From positions 8,432,230 through 8,496,229 of the forward strand of contig JAKZAP010000012.1 of the NCBI GenBank assembly GCA_023053575.1: a stretch of DNA of 64,000 nucleotides, given 5' to 3'. The translations under genes were made by a program, and so were the position numbers. Positions 11,388 to 23,289 of this stretch are shown here, piece by piece (the stretch's first letter is position 1; every line of letters starts with the position of its first letter). The notes below the pieces were generated by a model that saw nothing but the letters and a program-made list of their open reading frames with translations, was not told where the DNA came from and did no database searches. The stretch is from Branchinecta lynchi. Its lineage: Eukaryota; Arthropoda; Branchiopoda; Anostraca; Branchinectidae.

Positions 11388-11524
11388 CCTTTTCGCAGAT
11401 ACCACGGTATCTTATATGTCGGTCAAAAGTGCGTTCTTGCATTAGTGAGTATCAGGTTAGTTACCGTGGTATCGGATATTCCGATACCACGGTCCAAAAC
11501 TAACCGCGGTATCTGAAAAAGTCA
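11388..11524. repeat. Fold-back palindrome, MITE-like
   Basis: The core 11463-11493 is a perfect inverted repeat with 14-bp arms (ACCGTGGTATCGGA) and a 3-bp loop. Outer arms GTTAGTT/AACTAAC and TTTTCGCAGATACC/GGTATCTGAAAAA extend the pairing to about 137 bp. No target duplication was identified. Confidence 0.75.
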
Positions 11525-11620
11525 TATCACCAACACAATTTTTTGTCAATTGGTCGGAAAGAAGTTTGGCACTTTTGGTGTAAATGGATTTAAGTATTTC
11601 CTCTATGGTGACTTCTAATT

Positions 11621-13641
11621 CTAACAAGACCAAAGGTGTCGATGGGATCCCAAAAATCTAAGATTTGATCCAGACAATTCGGTCTGTCTTCGCCAGGCTA
11701 ATCATCAGAGAAAACCCAGTTCAGATATTCTATCTACCTATCTATACCACTATATGCCATATCTATTTTGACGATATTGACCGAAACTTCCTGCTTTACT
11801 ACTGCCAAATTTGCGGTTTCGCCCGAATTCCGAGCGAACTACTAGTCCAGCAAAAAAAGAAAAATTCAGAAACGAAGCCGGCTATCTCCTTATCCCTATA
11901 AAGAAATCTAATCAACTTTAAATACAATTTTTACTTAAAAAAAAGTGCGGGTACAACCGGATTCCGGACTAATTATATGTCCGGGTAGAAAATGATCATT
12001 ATATACAGACTCAGCGTCTCTTCTTACCCCTGAATATATCATCTAATCAACTTCAGATAAAGCTTTTACTTTTAACATATTTTCTGGTTTTGGCCGGATT
12101 ACCGGCGAACTAGTTGTCCGGCGACAAAATGATTTTCACCATCATGCTCAGCATGTCTTCTTACCCCTAAATCAAACATTTAATCAACTTCAAATGAAAC
12201 TTTTACTTTTAACCAACTTTCCGGTTTTTGCCGGATTTCGGACGAACTACTCGTCCAGCGAGAAAATGGTTTTCACCATCGTGCTCACATATCTTCTTAC
12301 CCCTAAATCAAACATTTAATCAACTTCAAATGAAACTTTTACTTTTAACAAACTTTCCGGTTTTTGCCGGATTCCGGACGAACTACTTGTCCGGCGAGAA
12401 AATGAGTGTCACCATCGTGCTCAGCATGTCTTCTTACCATTATGTCTTATTCACATTAGCTGTTTAAAAATATTTTGTTTGTCCCTTAAATTGAACCCCC
12501 TCCCCCACCCCCAAATATAGGGCTGCAGAGCCCATCTAGGAACTCGACCTTACCCTTGACCCAAACAATCCTCATACAAAGTTTCATCAAAATATCTCAT
12601 TCCCTTCGAGAGTTATCATTCTCATTCGCTTTTTTCACATGGCATAAATATTTCTATTATTTTCTTATTACGTTATTGGTATACAAATTCTTTTCTGCGT
12701 ACTAAAGTGGATGGACAGATATCCGACTTTAGAATCCCGATAAAACGTGGAGTTCGACTGGGCGCGGTTCTTTCACCGTCCATTTTTAAAATGTGCATCT
12801 CTAACATCCTGTCTTCTATACCTACCACTTGTATTATTAATTCCATTAATATCTCTTATATTGCTTATGCCGATGATATTCTGCTGATAAGCCGAAGCAA
12901 GACCGGATTAAAGAAGTCAGTTTCTTTGGTTCAGCTGCTTTCGACCGGATCGGTCTGGCTCTGAACGTTAATAAATGCGAATACTTATCTTTCAATTCAA
13001 CTAACCAAGAGCCGCTTATTCTCCCAACTAAGACTATCCCCCTTGTCACATCTCTTGGGTGGTGCATCCACATTACTAACAGCCTCAAATCGTTCCGGTC
13101 TCAATCGGTTAATAATGCTAAAAGAAAGATTCAAGTATCATACTCGAAGATCGTTGCTAATCGTGGGAAATACAATAAAAAAGCCCTTATTAAACTTTAC
13201 AGCAGTTTTACTGACCATTCTTTCTTATTTCTTTCTGGCCTCTCTTCAGTTTTAAAGAAAAAAGATCTTCAGTCCCTCCGTTCTTGTTATTACCGATATG
13301 CAAAATTACTCCTTTTCCTACCCCCCTGGTATAAAAACAGACATCTGATTGCGCGTTACAAGCTTCCGGATATATCGCTGAAACTTTCGGCCATAAGTAA
13401 AAAATTGTCCACAACGTCCCATCTCAGCTTCCCCGCACATCACGGCTTGTCCCTTCTTCTAGAGTGAATTTTAGTGTATTTTAGTGTGTTGTGTTGTTTT
13501 TCCTTGTTTGTACTCCGCTATTCTGTCTTTTCAGCGGGTTATAAAAATAAATAAAGAGTTATCGTGCTTACAGACGGACGGACGGACAACTTTTGCGATG
13601 TCATAGGTATCCCCCCACTTACGTTTTGGGATCCCAAAAAG
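11621..13641 (+). repeat. R1 repeat, copy 3 (+), split by a LINE insertion
   Basis: The head AACAAGACCAAAGGTGTCGA is at 11623 and the end ACGTTTTGGGATCCCAAAAA is near 13620-13640. The continuous R1 tail (CGAGAGTTATCGTGCTTACA in other copies) is broken after AGAGTTATC at 12617 and resumes at 13555. The gap is filled by a truncated LINE flanked by a duplicated AGAGTTATC. Confidence 0.75.
12618..13554 (+). pseudogene. 5'-truncated LINE copy (RT palm/thumb and C-terminus), frameshifted
   Basis: This relative of the element at 1-1985 retains GVRLGAVLSPSIFKMC and SYIAYADDILLISR (YADD). It then changes frame near 12915-12965 and runs to the C-terminal Tyr/Lys-rich tail, with a stop near 13467. The 3' UTR carries the hairpin CCGCT (13515-13519)/AGCGG (13533-13537) and an A-rich tail. 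A 9-bp target duplication AGAGTTATC (12609-12617 and 13555-13563) flanks the copy, so it inserted by target-primed reverse transcription into R1. It is dead because it is truncated and frameshifted. Confidence 0.85.
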
Positions 13642-14150
13642 GCAAATTTGGCAATCTTCATTTTTGCAAAGCAACCTTGCAACCTCAAGCAACCTTTCCT
13701 TGGCGGACATCCCAAAAGAGTGGGACAGAAATATACTGCGGAAACGCCTTATTCTTATACCCTATGTCGATTTTTCCGGCGCTTTATCAATCCGGTTTAG
13801 GTCGATCAGAAGAAAAGATTTAGTATACATCTTCTCTTCCCTATGTCTGCAATCTACCAAATTCGCTGTTTTCGACTTCGAGGAACTACTGATCCGACTG
13901 CAACATAAGGGAAAAGTTTCCTCACGAGCTTCCAATTATATAACTATTTCAGCTTCGACTACAGAAGTTTAGTGTCGGGAACTCATGCCGTCCGTCAACT
14001 GGTCAACGAGCCAGTTAGTGGAAGAAAGGGGATATGGTCCTTGTCGACTTGCACTAAATTTTGTTCAGTGTTTTAATATATGTATTTTACTTTATGCATT
14101 TTCCTCATACTCCGCTGTTATCCAAAAAGCGGGTCACAAATAAATAAATT
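13642..14150 (+). pseudogene. LINE 3' fragment with terminal hairpin
   Basis: The coding part is decayed and not clearly alignable to the two RT copies above. The 3' end, ACTCCGCT...AGCGGGTCACAAATAAATAA, is the same LINE terminus (hairpin CCGCT 14112-14116/AGCGG 14128-14132). It starts directly at the end of R1 copy 3. Confidence 0.55.
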
Positions 14151-14456
14151 AATGATTAGGTGCAAGCCAGTGACCACGGTCCCGTGAAAACATTTTTCAA
14201 ACTGAAGTTTGTTGATTATTATTTTTGTCCTTGCCTGATAGTGCACAAGCGCTACAGCGTGGAGCGTGACAAAAAATAGACTAACCTAAGTTTGTTTTGG
14301 CATTCCTTTAACACATAACACGTGCCCCCGTAAGTAAGTTATAATTCGTGACATGTGAATGATTAGGGACAGGACGACGAAAATTCGGCTGTCCTCCGAC
14401 AAAACCTAGTATCTGCACCTGGGTAGCTTCCAAGAAAAACGCGAAAACGTTGTTTT
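14151..14456. other. Unassigned spacer
   Basis: No gene is seen. 14391-14410 (ATTCGGCTGTCCTCCGAC) is inverted with respect to GTCGGAGGACAGCCGAAT near 16395-16412. The R2 inverted structure may therefore extend to here. Confidence 0.4.
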
Positions 14457-16105
14457 TTAAAGCTGCTTCTTTTTATGGCACTTGCCCTTCGGCCAAGTGC
14501 CATATAGCGATCGCAATTTCTGTCCGTCTGTCGGTCTGTCGGTCTGTCCAGGTTTTGCTAGTTCGGGCACTTCCAGATAAGCTAGGACGATAAAACTTGG
14601 CAGGCATATCAGGGACCCCAAATGATTAAGTTGGAAATAGTCACTTCCCCGATCCGAGCACCGTGGGGGGAGTGGAGGGAGGGGGAATCCGGAATCTTGA
14701 GGTATTTTTAACTTTTGAACGGGTGATCGGATCTCGATGAAACTTGATATTTGGAACGACCTCATGCCTCAGACGACCCACTTAAAATCCGGACCGGATC
14801 CGGTGACTTTTGGGGGGAGCTGGAGGCGGCAACCGGAAATCTTGGGAAACGCTATGAGTGGAGGGATCGAGATGAAACTTGGTGGGAAGACACCTAGCAA
14901 ACACTAGATACATCATTGACATAACCGAGCCGATTCGGGCACTGTGGGGGGGAGTGGAGGGAGGGGGAATCCGGAATCTTGAGGTATTTATAACTTTTGA
15001 ACGGGTGATCGGATCTCAATGGAACTTAATATTTGGAAAGACCTCATGCCTCAGACGACCTACTTAAAATCCGGACCGGATCCGGTGACTTTTGGGGGGA
15101 GCTGGAGGGGGCAACCGGAAATCTTGGGAAACGCTATGAGTGGAGGGATCGAGATGAAACTTGGTGGGAAGACACCTAGCAAACACTAGATACATCATTG
15201 ACATAACCGAGCCGATTCGGGTACTGTGGGGGGAGTAGAGGGAGGGGGAATCCGGAATCTTGAGGTATTTATAACTTTTGAACGGGTGACCGGATCTCGA
15301 TGAAACTTGATATTTGGAACGGCCTCATGCCTCAGACGACCCACTTAAAATACGGACCGGATCCGGTGACTTTTGGGGGGAGCTGGAGGGGGCAACCGGA
15401 AATCTTGGGAAACGCTATGAGTGGAGGGATCGAGATGAAACCTGGTGTGAAGACACCTAGCAAACACTAGATACATCATTGACATAACCGAGCCAATTCG
15501 GGCACTGTGGGGGGAGTGGAGGGAGGGGGAATCCGGAATCTTGAGGTATTTATAACTTTTGAACGGGTGATCGGATCTCGATGGAACTTGATATTTGGAA
15601 AGGCCTCACACCTCAGACGACCCACTTAAAATCTGGACCGGATCCGGTGACTTTTGGGGGAGCTGGAGGGGGCAACCGGAAATCTTGGGAAACGCTATGA
15701 GTGGAGGGATCGAGATGAAACTTGGTGGGAAGACACCTAGCAAACACTAGATACATCATTGACGTGACCGAGCCGATTCGGGCACTGTCGGGGGAGTGGA
15801 GGGAGGGGGAATCCGGAATCTTTAGGTATTTATAACTTTTGAACGGGGTACCGGATCTCGATGAAACTTGATATTTGGAAAGACCTCATACCTCAGACGA
15901 CCCACTTAAAATCCGGACCGGATCCGGTGACTTTTGGGGGGTGCTGGAGGGGAGAACCGGAAATATTGGAAACGCTATAAGTGGAGGGATCGAGATGAAA
16001 CTTGGTGGGAAGACACCTAGCAAACACTAGATATATCATTGACATAACCGAGCCGTGCCTACTCGTAACAAGTGCCATATGAGCTCGTAGCTCTTGTTTC
16101 GTATA
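14457..16105 (-). repeat. R2 repeat, left arm of a large inverted pair; about five 281-bp tandem units
   Basis: The outer end is a hairpin, ATGGCACTTG...CAAGTGCCAT, followed by TAGCGATCGCAATTTCTGTC. Tandem units follow, with CCGA(T/A)TCGGG at 14929, 15210, 15492 and 15772, giving periods of 281, 282 and 280 bp. Each unit holds GGGGGGAGTGGAGGGAGGGG, CTTGAGGTATTTATAACTTT and GGACCGGATCCGGTGACTTT. The inner end reads ACAAGTGCCATATGAGCTCG. Units are nearly identical, so the array is young or homogenised. Short ORFs on either strand are repeat-unit frames. Confidence 0.85.
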
Positions 16106-16779
16106 CATTCAGCAAACTAATGTGGTTTTGTAAACAATAAAGTGATCTTGCTGTTTACTTTGTTGCTGGTGGAGCGTAGGTTTGTGAGATACTAGGTTTT
16201 GGAGAAAAAGCAAACTTATAGTATGTACATACTAGGTAAAGACCGAAATTAAAGTTGAGACTTTGTGTAGATACTAGGTGATATCTAAGAAACTAAGCCT
16301 CGTAGAAAAAATTTCATTTCACCATGGAATTCCTCGTGGTCTGATTAGGAGGGATCCACTCCTAACTAAAATTCAATTTGTTTATAAATACTAGGTCGGA
16401 GGACAGCCGAATAAGTGCAGTTACAGTTCTAGACAGTTTCTAGACTATTACGGCTTAGACACAACTTATATGGACTTGTTACCGGTTCGAACGTTGTGCA
16501 GGCCACAAGTTCCTCGTCCTCAACTCCCTCTAGAATGGTCGGAACAGTTTCAAGCTCAATCTGGTCGGGTCCCTAACACGCCACGCCTGCCAAGTTTCAT
16601 GGTCCTAGCACATCTGGAGGTACCCCATCTTGAGAACACCAAAATCCCCCCCCCCTCCCCACCCAAACATCACAGTGCCCGGCCCCCCATTTAGGTCTTA
16701 TGCTTGTTTCGGGCTTATGGAATTTGACGAGAAATTCAAACTTAGCGGTAACTGAAATTCGCCTACGGCAATTTTAAGT
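16106..16779. other. Spacer of the R2 inverted pair
   Basis: The 9-mer ATACTAGGT occurs four times within 208 bp (16189, 16229, 16271 and 16388). An R2-like fragment lies at 16500-16690 (CCAAGTTTCATGGTCCTAGC). No gene is seen. Confidence 0.5.
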
Positions 16780-18150
16780 AAAAAAAAGAGCTACGAGCTC
16801 ATATGGCACTTGTTGCGAGTAGGCACGGCTCGGTTATGTCAATGATGTATCTAGTGTTTGCTAGGTGTCTTCCCACCAAGTTTCATCTCGGTCCCTCCAC
16901 TCATAGCGTTTTCCAACATTTCCGGTTGCCCCCTCCAGCTCCCCCCAAAAGTCACCGGATCCGGTCCGGATTTTAAGTGGGTCGTCTGAGGCATGAGGTC
17001 TTTCCAAATATCAAGTTTCATCGAGATCCGGTCACCCGTTCAAAAGTTATAAATACCTCAAGATTCCGGATTCCCCCTCCCTCCACTCCCCCCACAGTGC
17101 CCGAATCGGCTCGGTCATGTCAATGATGTATCTAGTGTTTGCTAGGTGTCTTCCCACCAAGTTTCATCTCGATCCCTCCACTCAAAGCGTTTCCCAAGAT
17201 TTCCGGTTGCCCCATCCAGCTCCCCCCCCCCCAAAAAAAAGTCACTGGATCCGGTCAGGATTTTAAGTGGGTCGTCTGAGGCATGAGGTCTTTCCAAATA
17301 TCAAGTTCCATCGAGTTCCGATCACCCGTTCAAAAGTTATAAATACATCAAGATTCCGGATCCCCCCTCCCTCCACTCCCCCCACAGTGCCCGAATCGGC
17401 TCGGTTATGTCAATGATGTATCTAGTGTTTGCTAGGTGTCTTCCCACCAAGTTTCATCTCGATCCCTCCACTCATAGCGTTTCCCAAGATTTCCGGTTGC
17501 CCCCTCCAACTCCCCCCAAAAATCACAGGATCCGGTGCGAAATTTAAGTGGGTCGTCTGAGGCATAAGGTCTTTCCAAATATCAAGTTCCATCGAGATCC
17601 GATCACCTGTTCAAAAGTTATAAATACCTCAAGATTCCGGATTCCCCCTCCCTCCACTCCCCCCACAGTGCCCGAATCGGCTCGGTTATGTCAATAATGT
17701 ATCTAGTGTTTGCTAGGTGTCTTCCCACCAAGTTTCATCTCGATCCCTCCACTCATAGCGTTTCCCGAGATTTCCGGTTGCCCCCTCCAGCCCCCCCCCC
17801 CCCACCAAAAGTCACTGGATCCGGTCCGGATTTTAAGTGGGTTGTCTGAGGCATGAGGTCTTTCGAAATATCAACTTTCGTCGAGATCCGATCACCTGTT
17901 CAAAAGTTATAAATACCTCAAGATTCCGTATTCCCCCCCCCCCTCCACTCCCCCCACGGTGCTCGGATGGGGGAAGTGACTATTTCCAACTTAATCATTT
18001 GGGGTCCCTGATACGCGTGCCAAGTTTTATCGTCCTAGCTTATGTGGAAGTGCCCGAACTATCAAAACCTGGACAGACCGACAGACCGACGGACGGACAG
18101 AAATTGCGATCGCTATATGGCACTTGGCCGAAGGGCAAGTGCCATAAAAA
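16780..18150 (+). repeat. R2 repeat, right arm of the inverted pair
   Basis: This is the reverse complement of the left arm. It begins AGAGCTACGAGCTCATATGG and TGTTGCGAGTAGGCACGG. It carries four to five ~281-bp units and ends with GCGATCGCTATATGGCACTTG plus its hairpin partner near 18145. Poly-C expansions (about 17225, 17790 and 17932) separate unit copies. Confidence 0.85.
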
Positions 18151-18224
18151 AAGGCAAATAAAATTCACTTCAAATATTGTTTTTTAAATGAGAACATACA
18201 AAAATTACTTAATACTAACAAGAG

Positions 18225-19185
18225 CTAAGAGCTCATATGGTACTTGTTACGAGTAAGCGGTACAATAAAGTAGATGAGAACGTCACAAAATACACCCGCC
18301 ATCCAAAAATGCGGTTCGGAAAGAGAAATAGGATATTTAGTTTCACTCAATTCTGAGCAGTTCCGGATGGTCTGCAATCCCTCTGCTTTAAGCGTTTCTT
18401 GAGTTTCCCGGTCCCCCACACCCCCACCGGTATCGGACCCGGCCCGGACTTAACACTGAACATCTGAGGCGATGGCTCTTTCCACATGACAAGTTTCATT
18501 TAAATCCGATCACCCGTTCAAAAGTTTAGCATGCCACTAGATTCCGGACTCCCCATCCGTCCATTCCCCCTCACGATGGTCGGATCGGAGAAACGACTAT
18601 TCTCAAGTCAATCTGTTCGGATCCCTGACACACCTGCCAAGTTTCATCGTCGTAGCACATCAGGAAGTATGCCGAACTCGCGGGATCGCTAGAAATCCGG
18701 AGTCCCCCCCCCCCCCAACTCCCCCACAGTGCCCAGATCCGGTCCGATTATGTCAATGACGCTAGGACTTGTGCCTGTTCTTCCCGCCAAGTTTCATCCC
18801 GATCCCTCCACTCTAAGCGTTTCTCAAGATTTCCTGTTTTAACCTCCAACTCCCCCCAGTGTCACCGGATCCGGTCTGGATTTAAAACGGAACATCTCAG
18901 TTCCTTCCATATATCAAGTTTCATAAAGATTCGATCACCTGTTCGTAAGCTAAAAATATCTCATTTTTCCTATTTTTACCGGATTCCCCCTCCCTCCAGA
19001 TGGTCAGATCGGGGAAACGACTATTTCTAATTTAATCTGGTCTGGTCCCTGATGCGCTGCCAAGTTTCATCGTCCTAGTTTATCTGGAAGTGCCCGAACT
19101 AGCAAAACCGGGACCGACAGACCGACTGACGGACAGAAATTACAATCGCTATATGGCACTTGGCCGAAGGGCAAGTGCCATACAA
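18225..19185 (+). repeat. R2 repeat, diverged copy (+)
   Basis: It begins AACAAGAGCTAAGAGCTCAT, matching the R2 inner end. It ends ATCGCTATATGGCACTTGG...CAAGTGCCATAC at about 19150-19182. Unit sequences are more diverged than in the preceding pair. The DNA at 19186-19700 shows no feature. Confidence 0.7.
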
Positions 19186-19709
19186 ATAAATAGGCTATGC
19201 GAAAACAGAATCCAATCTCTTACGGTTGTTCAGCACTTTTTAGTGAGGGTTGAATGGAAATATTATTTAAGTTGTTACTGTTTTCAGAGAAAAGCAACAA
19301 AACGAATTTCAGACATAAGCAGAACATTTTATGGCAAATTCCAAATAATAAAATATGCTACTCTGTAAAGCAGACACGACAAAGAACTGAGGATCCCTCC
19401 AGTACAGAACGGTAAAGGCATAAACCTGATCTTCTATTTAATTCGATTTTCTTTTAATTTTCAGGAATATAAAATTACTGCCAAACAAGAGACACAGCGA
19501 CGTTTCTGCGCGTTTCCATTTGTGGGTCGAGTGTGTGGCACAAACATTATGTTTCTATGACAAACAATATGCAAATATATATAACAATATGTAACACAAA
19601 TATGCCGTGGATAAGCTAGTAGGCTATTTCTTACAAAAGAACGGACAAGGTAACCCTACTAATGAAGACAAGGAAAGCCTTGCCGTTAATTCCATGAAAG
19701 GTTACTTAC

Positions 19710-20066
19710 CGTGCCGTGTTAGGGGAAGACTTTGGACTTCGACAATCTCATCAGGAACATGATAAGCGTCCAACTTCCTCCTCAGAATCCCCATCAGCCC
19801 CTCCCCCCTCTTGTTCCGGTTGATAACCAAATAGAGTTTCCCATCATCTATCAATCCGGCGGCAAATCGAATCTGTCCCAATTCCAAGGCGACACTCTGT
19901 AATACGATCATGTTAACTCTATGACCGAAGCGCTTGGTGATTTCGTCTTTTCGTCTAAGGAAATGAAGTTTACCGTTGACGCGTTGGCCAATGTCACCCG
20001 TTGCGCGGAAAACGGGAGGGGGGAGTGTGGGGGAGTTAGAGGCCAGGCAAATACGAGTTGAGCTTC
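19710..20066 (-). CDS. AASDH: AASDH-like adenylating enzyme, internal exon (A7-A10 motif region)
   Basis: This exon of the host gene encodes the end of the adenylation domain. The minus-strand acceptor is TTTCTTTCAG before 20066 and the donor GTAAGT follows 19710. The exon encodes FRATGDIG (A7-like), LRRKDEITKRFGHRV (A8-like hinge) and SLPLTRHGK (A10-like, with the Lys that contacts the adenylate). The order matches vertebrate AASDH: the RATGDF, GRKDSQIKRHGKR and LPFTSHGK segments as I recall them. The first Gly of the usual GRKD is Arg here. The phase joins cleanly to the donor at 51740, where a G+GA codon forms. The first upstream exon is 31.7 kb away. The downstream carrier-protein and beta-propeller exons were not found in the window. 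Confidence 0.85.
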
Positions 20067-20439
20067 CTGAAAGAAATAGCGAATGTTACTCAGGACCATA
20101 CACTAATGACCGTTTTGTTTCGTTTTTTTCACTTTCTTCGGGCTGATCAGTCTGCCACGGATCCCTAAATTTTGGATAGGCCATACCAAACGTTGGATAC
20201 ATCCACAATCTGGAATAACCTATGTCAAACGCCAGTACATATGCCGAATTTTGGGCATCATAAATAATAAAATAATAAAATATGGAAGAGGAGCAAAGAT
20301 GCTATGTTATCCCCAGATGAGCCGTCTATTCCCCAATCCCCCCCCCCCTCCCGTCGTCCGTGCGTCGGTCCGAGAGGAACACTGGCAATCTATTTCTGCC
20401 GTGTCCTGCTCTCCGACCCAATTTTTACACAGTTTTATT

Positions 20440-20580
20440 CCAGCATTTATTTCGGGTCACATGTCGTAAAGTTTATCAGTTAATTTGCAGTCGTTTTTAT
20501 GTATTTCGTAAACATTTCCATATTAACTCTTCTAGTTTTAGCTATTGGGAATTATATTTGACTTGATTGATAAAATACTG
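20440..20580 (+). repeat. LINE-like 3' tail, (TTGA)-type
   Basis: TCTAGTTTTAGCTATTGGGAA then TTATATTTGACTTGATTGAT resembles the tail at 3870-3925 (TAGC...GCTA stem before a GATT repeat). No coding sequence is recognised upstream. Confidence 0.35.
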
Positions 20581-20983
20581 AATATATTTGACTGCGTTAA
20601 ACGAATATGTCCGTATCGGTAGGACGTATCCGTTTAGCGCCGAAAAATCTGATAGGGAGGCAGCTTAGGCTGAAGGAATATTTATAAAATGTTGATATGA
20701 GTGAGGTTCGGGAAACAACCAATTATATATTCAAATAACGCAACTACGTAAAAACTGGGCAGAAGAATTGGCAGGATGTGGATTCTTTCATACGAGTCAC
20801 GTAACCCCAATACTTCCACCTTCTCTGATTTAAACATTAACAGCTAAGCGTGGAAACTTTACCACTGCACGACGAGACCACCGGCTCTAATTTTGGGACA
20901 GTAGCATCCGCTTGGCGAGTTTATCTTTTCCTGATCTTCCTACCTATCAATTCCTCTAAATGATGCTTGAAGAGACATAAATG

Positions 20984-21314
20984 TTCATTCCTCCCCTACT
21001 TGATCAAAATTTTAATTCGTAATTTGTGCCTGTCGTTAAATGCTTCATGATATCTTTCCAAGGCCGTTCGGAAGGATCAGGATGGAACTGAAATAATAAG
21101 CTTAGTTCCTAGAAAAAGGACGAAAAACGTCTTGGAATGTGGGACGTCCAGGTCATTCCTCCCCCACTTCATCAATTTTAATTCCTAATTTTTGTCTGTC
21201 GTTAAATACTCAATGATTTCTTTCCAAGACCGTTCTGAAGAATCAGGATGGACATGAAATATTAAGCCCAGTTCCTAGAAAAAGGACGAAAAAACGTCTT
21301 GGAATGTGGGACGT
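20984..21314 (+). repeat. Direct duplication, two copies of ~165 bp
   Basis: 20984-21150 and 21154-21314 share CATTCCTCCCC, GTCGTTAAAT, GATCAGGATGGA-type blocks and CCTAGAAAAAGGACGAAAAA. Divergence is around 10-15%. No gene is seen, and 21315-22370 has no recognisable feature. Confidence 0.6.
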
Positions 21315-22375
21315 ACAGCCCCCGGGATTCTGCAAGTGGGTCACAAAAGTACCAACTTTTGACGAAATATTAATGTTTCGGATAGGAAAGAAACTAGGAA
21401 GGAAAGGGACAGGGACCAACAGACATGGCTGGGGGGCCAAGGAACTGCGATGGGACTCTTTTGATGAGGATGGGCGACAACCAGGACCGTATTTCCTTCC
21501 GGATCTTCAGTACTATAAAGAGTGAAGACGGGTCCTTACTTCTGTCGTAAGTGGGGATGCTTAGACGAGAGTGTGAGCAATTTTATTAAAGTGAACGGAG
21601 AATGGAAGCGATCGGAGTGGCCTACACTAGTTTGGGATAGAGGAGCTTAGTTTTTTTGTTTGTTTTTTTAAGTTTAATGGAAGAGTGTCACAATAGTAAA
21701 AGCTAAGTGATTGGCAACAAAACGTGTTCAGAAAGTTTCCGGAAAATTCCCGTTCAAATCGCCAATTTCAGAAAGAAGTCGCAAATTTTAGACCCAATTA
21801 GTTCTTAAGTATGTTTATTTTTAACTCTTGTGGATATACTCGGTTATTGAAAGTTCAGTGTAATTTTTTCGTTTTATTTCTCTGTACTGCGCTAAAATTG
21901 TAGCATCATCATTTTAGTAACACACGCCGACCTCAACACAATTTTTAGCCAGGCAAATAGAAACAGACATGTTCTAGACATCTGCTTATCATACAAGATA
22001 TATATAAGCTAAAATCAACACCACGTTTTCGAAAATCCGCCAAAGAATCGCACCAAAGTCATCAGACCAACATCTGCGCGGGTTACTAGGAAACAGTTTT
22101 TTTGCAGGATGTAGCAGCTTTCATGGATAAGCGAAGCTAAAGGATTTTCTTGTCGAAGACAAGAGAAGCCAACGGCCCAGAAGTAGTCAGCTGAAAGACA
22201 CAAAATAGTGTCCCGTGTGCCTTAATTTTTCAACTTTTCTGTGCATTTGCACAGTTCATTGATTGTTTTTAAAATTATTCTCCCAGGAAAGCGCAGAAGC
22301 TATCACGCAGAATTCAGCTAGTTCTTAAACCCATCACTTATATATAAGCACTTCCAACAAACTCTTCTTGTCGTT

Positions 22376-23175
22376 CTTGGGATCCCAAAACGTAAGTAGA
22401 GGGATATATATGAGGCTATGACATCGCAAAAGTTCTCCGTCAGTCCGTCTGTCCGTCTGTCGGCGGGTTAACTCTCAACGGGGTTATCTGGATGGAGCTT
22501 GGTGTGAGGGTTCTTTGGGTCAAGGTAAAGGTCGAGTTCGTAGATGGGCTCTGTAGCCCTACAATTAGGGTGGGGGTTCAAATTAAGGGGCAAACAAAAT
22601 ATTTTTAAACAGCTAATGAGACAGTCGATTAAGGGGTAAGAGGACATGCTGAACACGGTTATGAAAATCATTTTCTCGCCGGAAAATTAGTTCGCACGGA
22701 ATCCGGCAAAAACCGGAAAGTTTGTTAAAAGTAAAAGTTTTATCTGAAGTTGATTAGATGTTCGATTTAGGCATAACAAAACGTGCTGAAAATTTTCTAC
22801 CCGGACAAGTAGTTCGCCCGTAATCCGGTTGAAACTAGAAAATGTGATATAAGTTAAAGTTTTGTTTGAAGTTGATTATATGTTCGATATAGGGGTAAGG
22901 AGATACGCTTAATTAATTTTTTAGCTTTATTTTTTTGCCAGACAAGCAGTTCGCCCGGAATTAGGCCGAAACAGGAAATTTGGCAGAAGTAAGACAGGAA
23001 GTTTCGATCAGATTCGTCATAATAGGTATGTCTTATAGTGGTAAACACATATGCTGAATCCATATCTGAACTCAGTTTGATTGGCTGTTAGCTGTTTGTC
23101 CTTAATCTGTTTCTAAATTTTAATAGTAAAAATATTCAAGTCTAGCGAAGACAAAACCCAACTAGACCTAAGTTG
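22376..23175 (-). repeat. R1 repeat, copy 4 (-)
   Basis: It enters at CTTGGGATCCCAAAACGTAA (22377) and carries GTCCGTCTGTCCGTCTGTCG and three tandem units (CCGGAATCCGGC-type). It ends near AAGACAAAACCCAACTAGACC without the terminal GGGATCCC. Confidence 0.65.
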
Positions 23176-23262
23176 CCTGAGCAACGTGAAGTGTTGCGGC
23201 AACTTTTGTCCGGCTTCGCCGACTAAAGTGTTGCGAGAGCAACACTTCGTTTTGTTTCTTCG
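23170..23262. repeat. Hairpin junction module (GTGTTGC)
   Basis: There are two hairpins. One is AAGTTGCC...GCAACGTGAAG. The other is a stem AAGTGTTGC with loop GAGA and partner GCAACACTT (23226-23247), with GCTTCGCCGAC between. The same hairpin occurs at 5201, 7010, 40452 and 40645. It may be a terminus of R3. Confidence 0.6.
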
Positions 23263-23289
23263 CTGTCGGTTAATGCTGAAGCTGTCAAC

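Noticed and set aside
14457..18150. Short ORFs of 60-116 codons on both strands in R2
   Set aside because: They repeat with the 281-bp period and carry proline-rich readings of C-rich tracts. They are shadows of the tandem unit.
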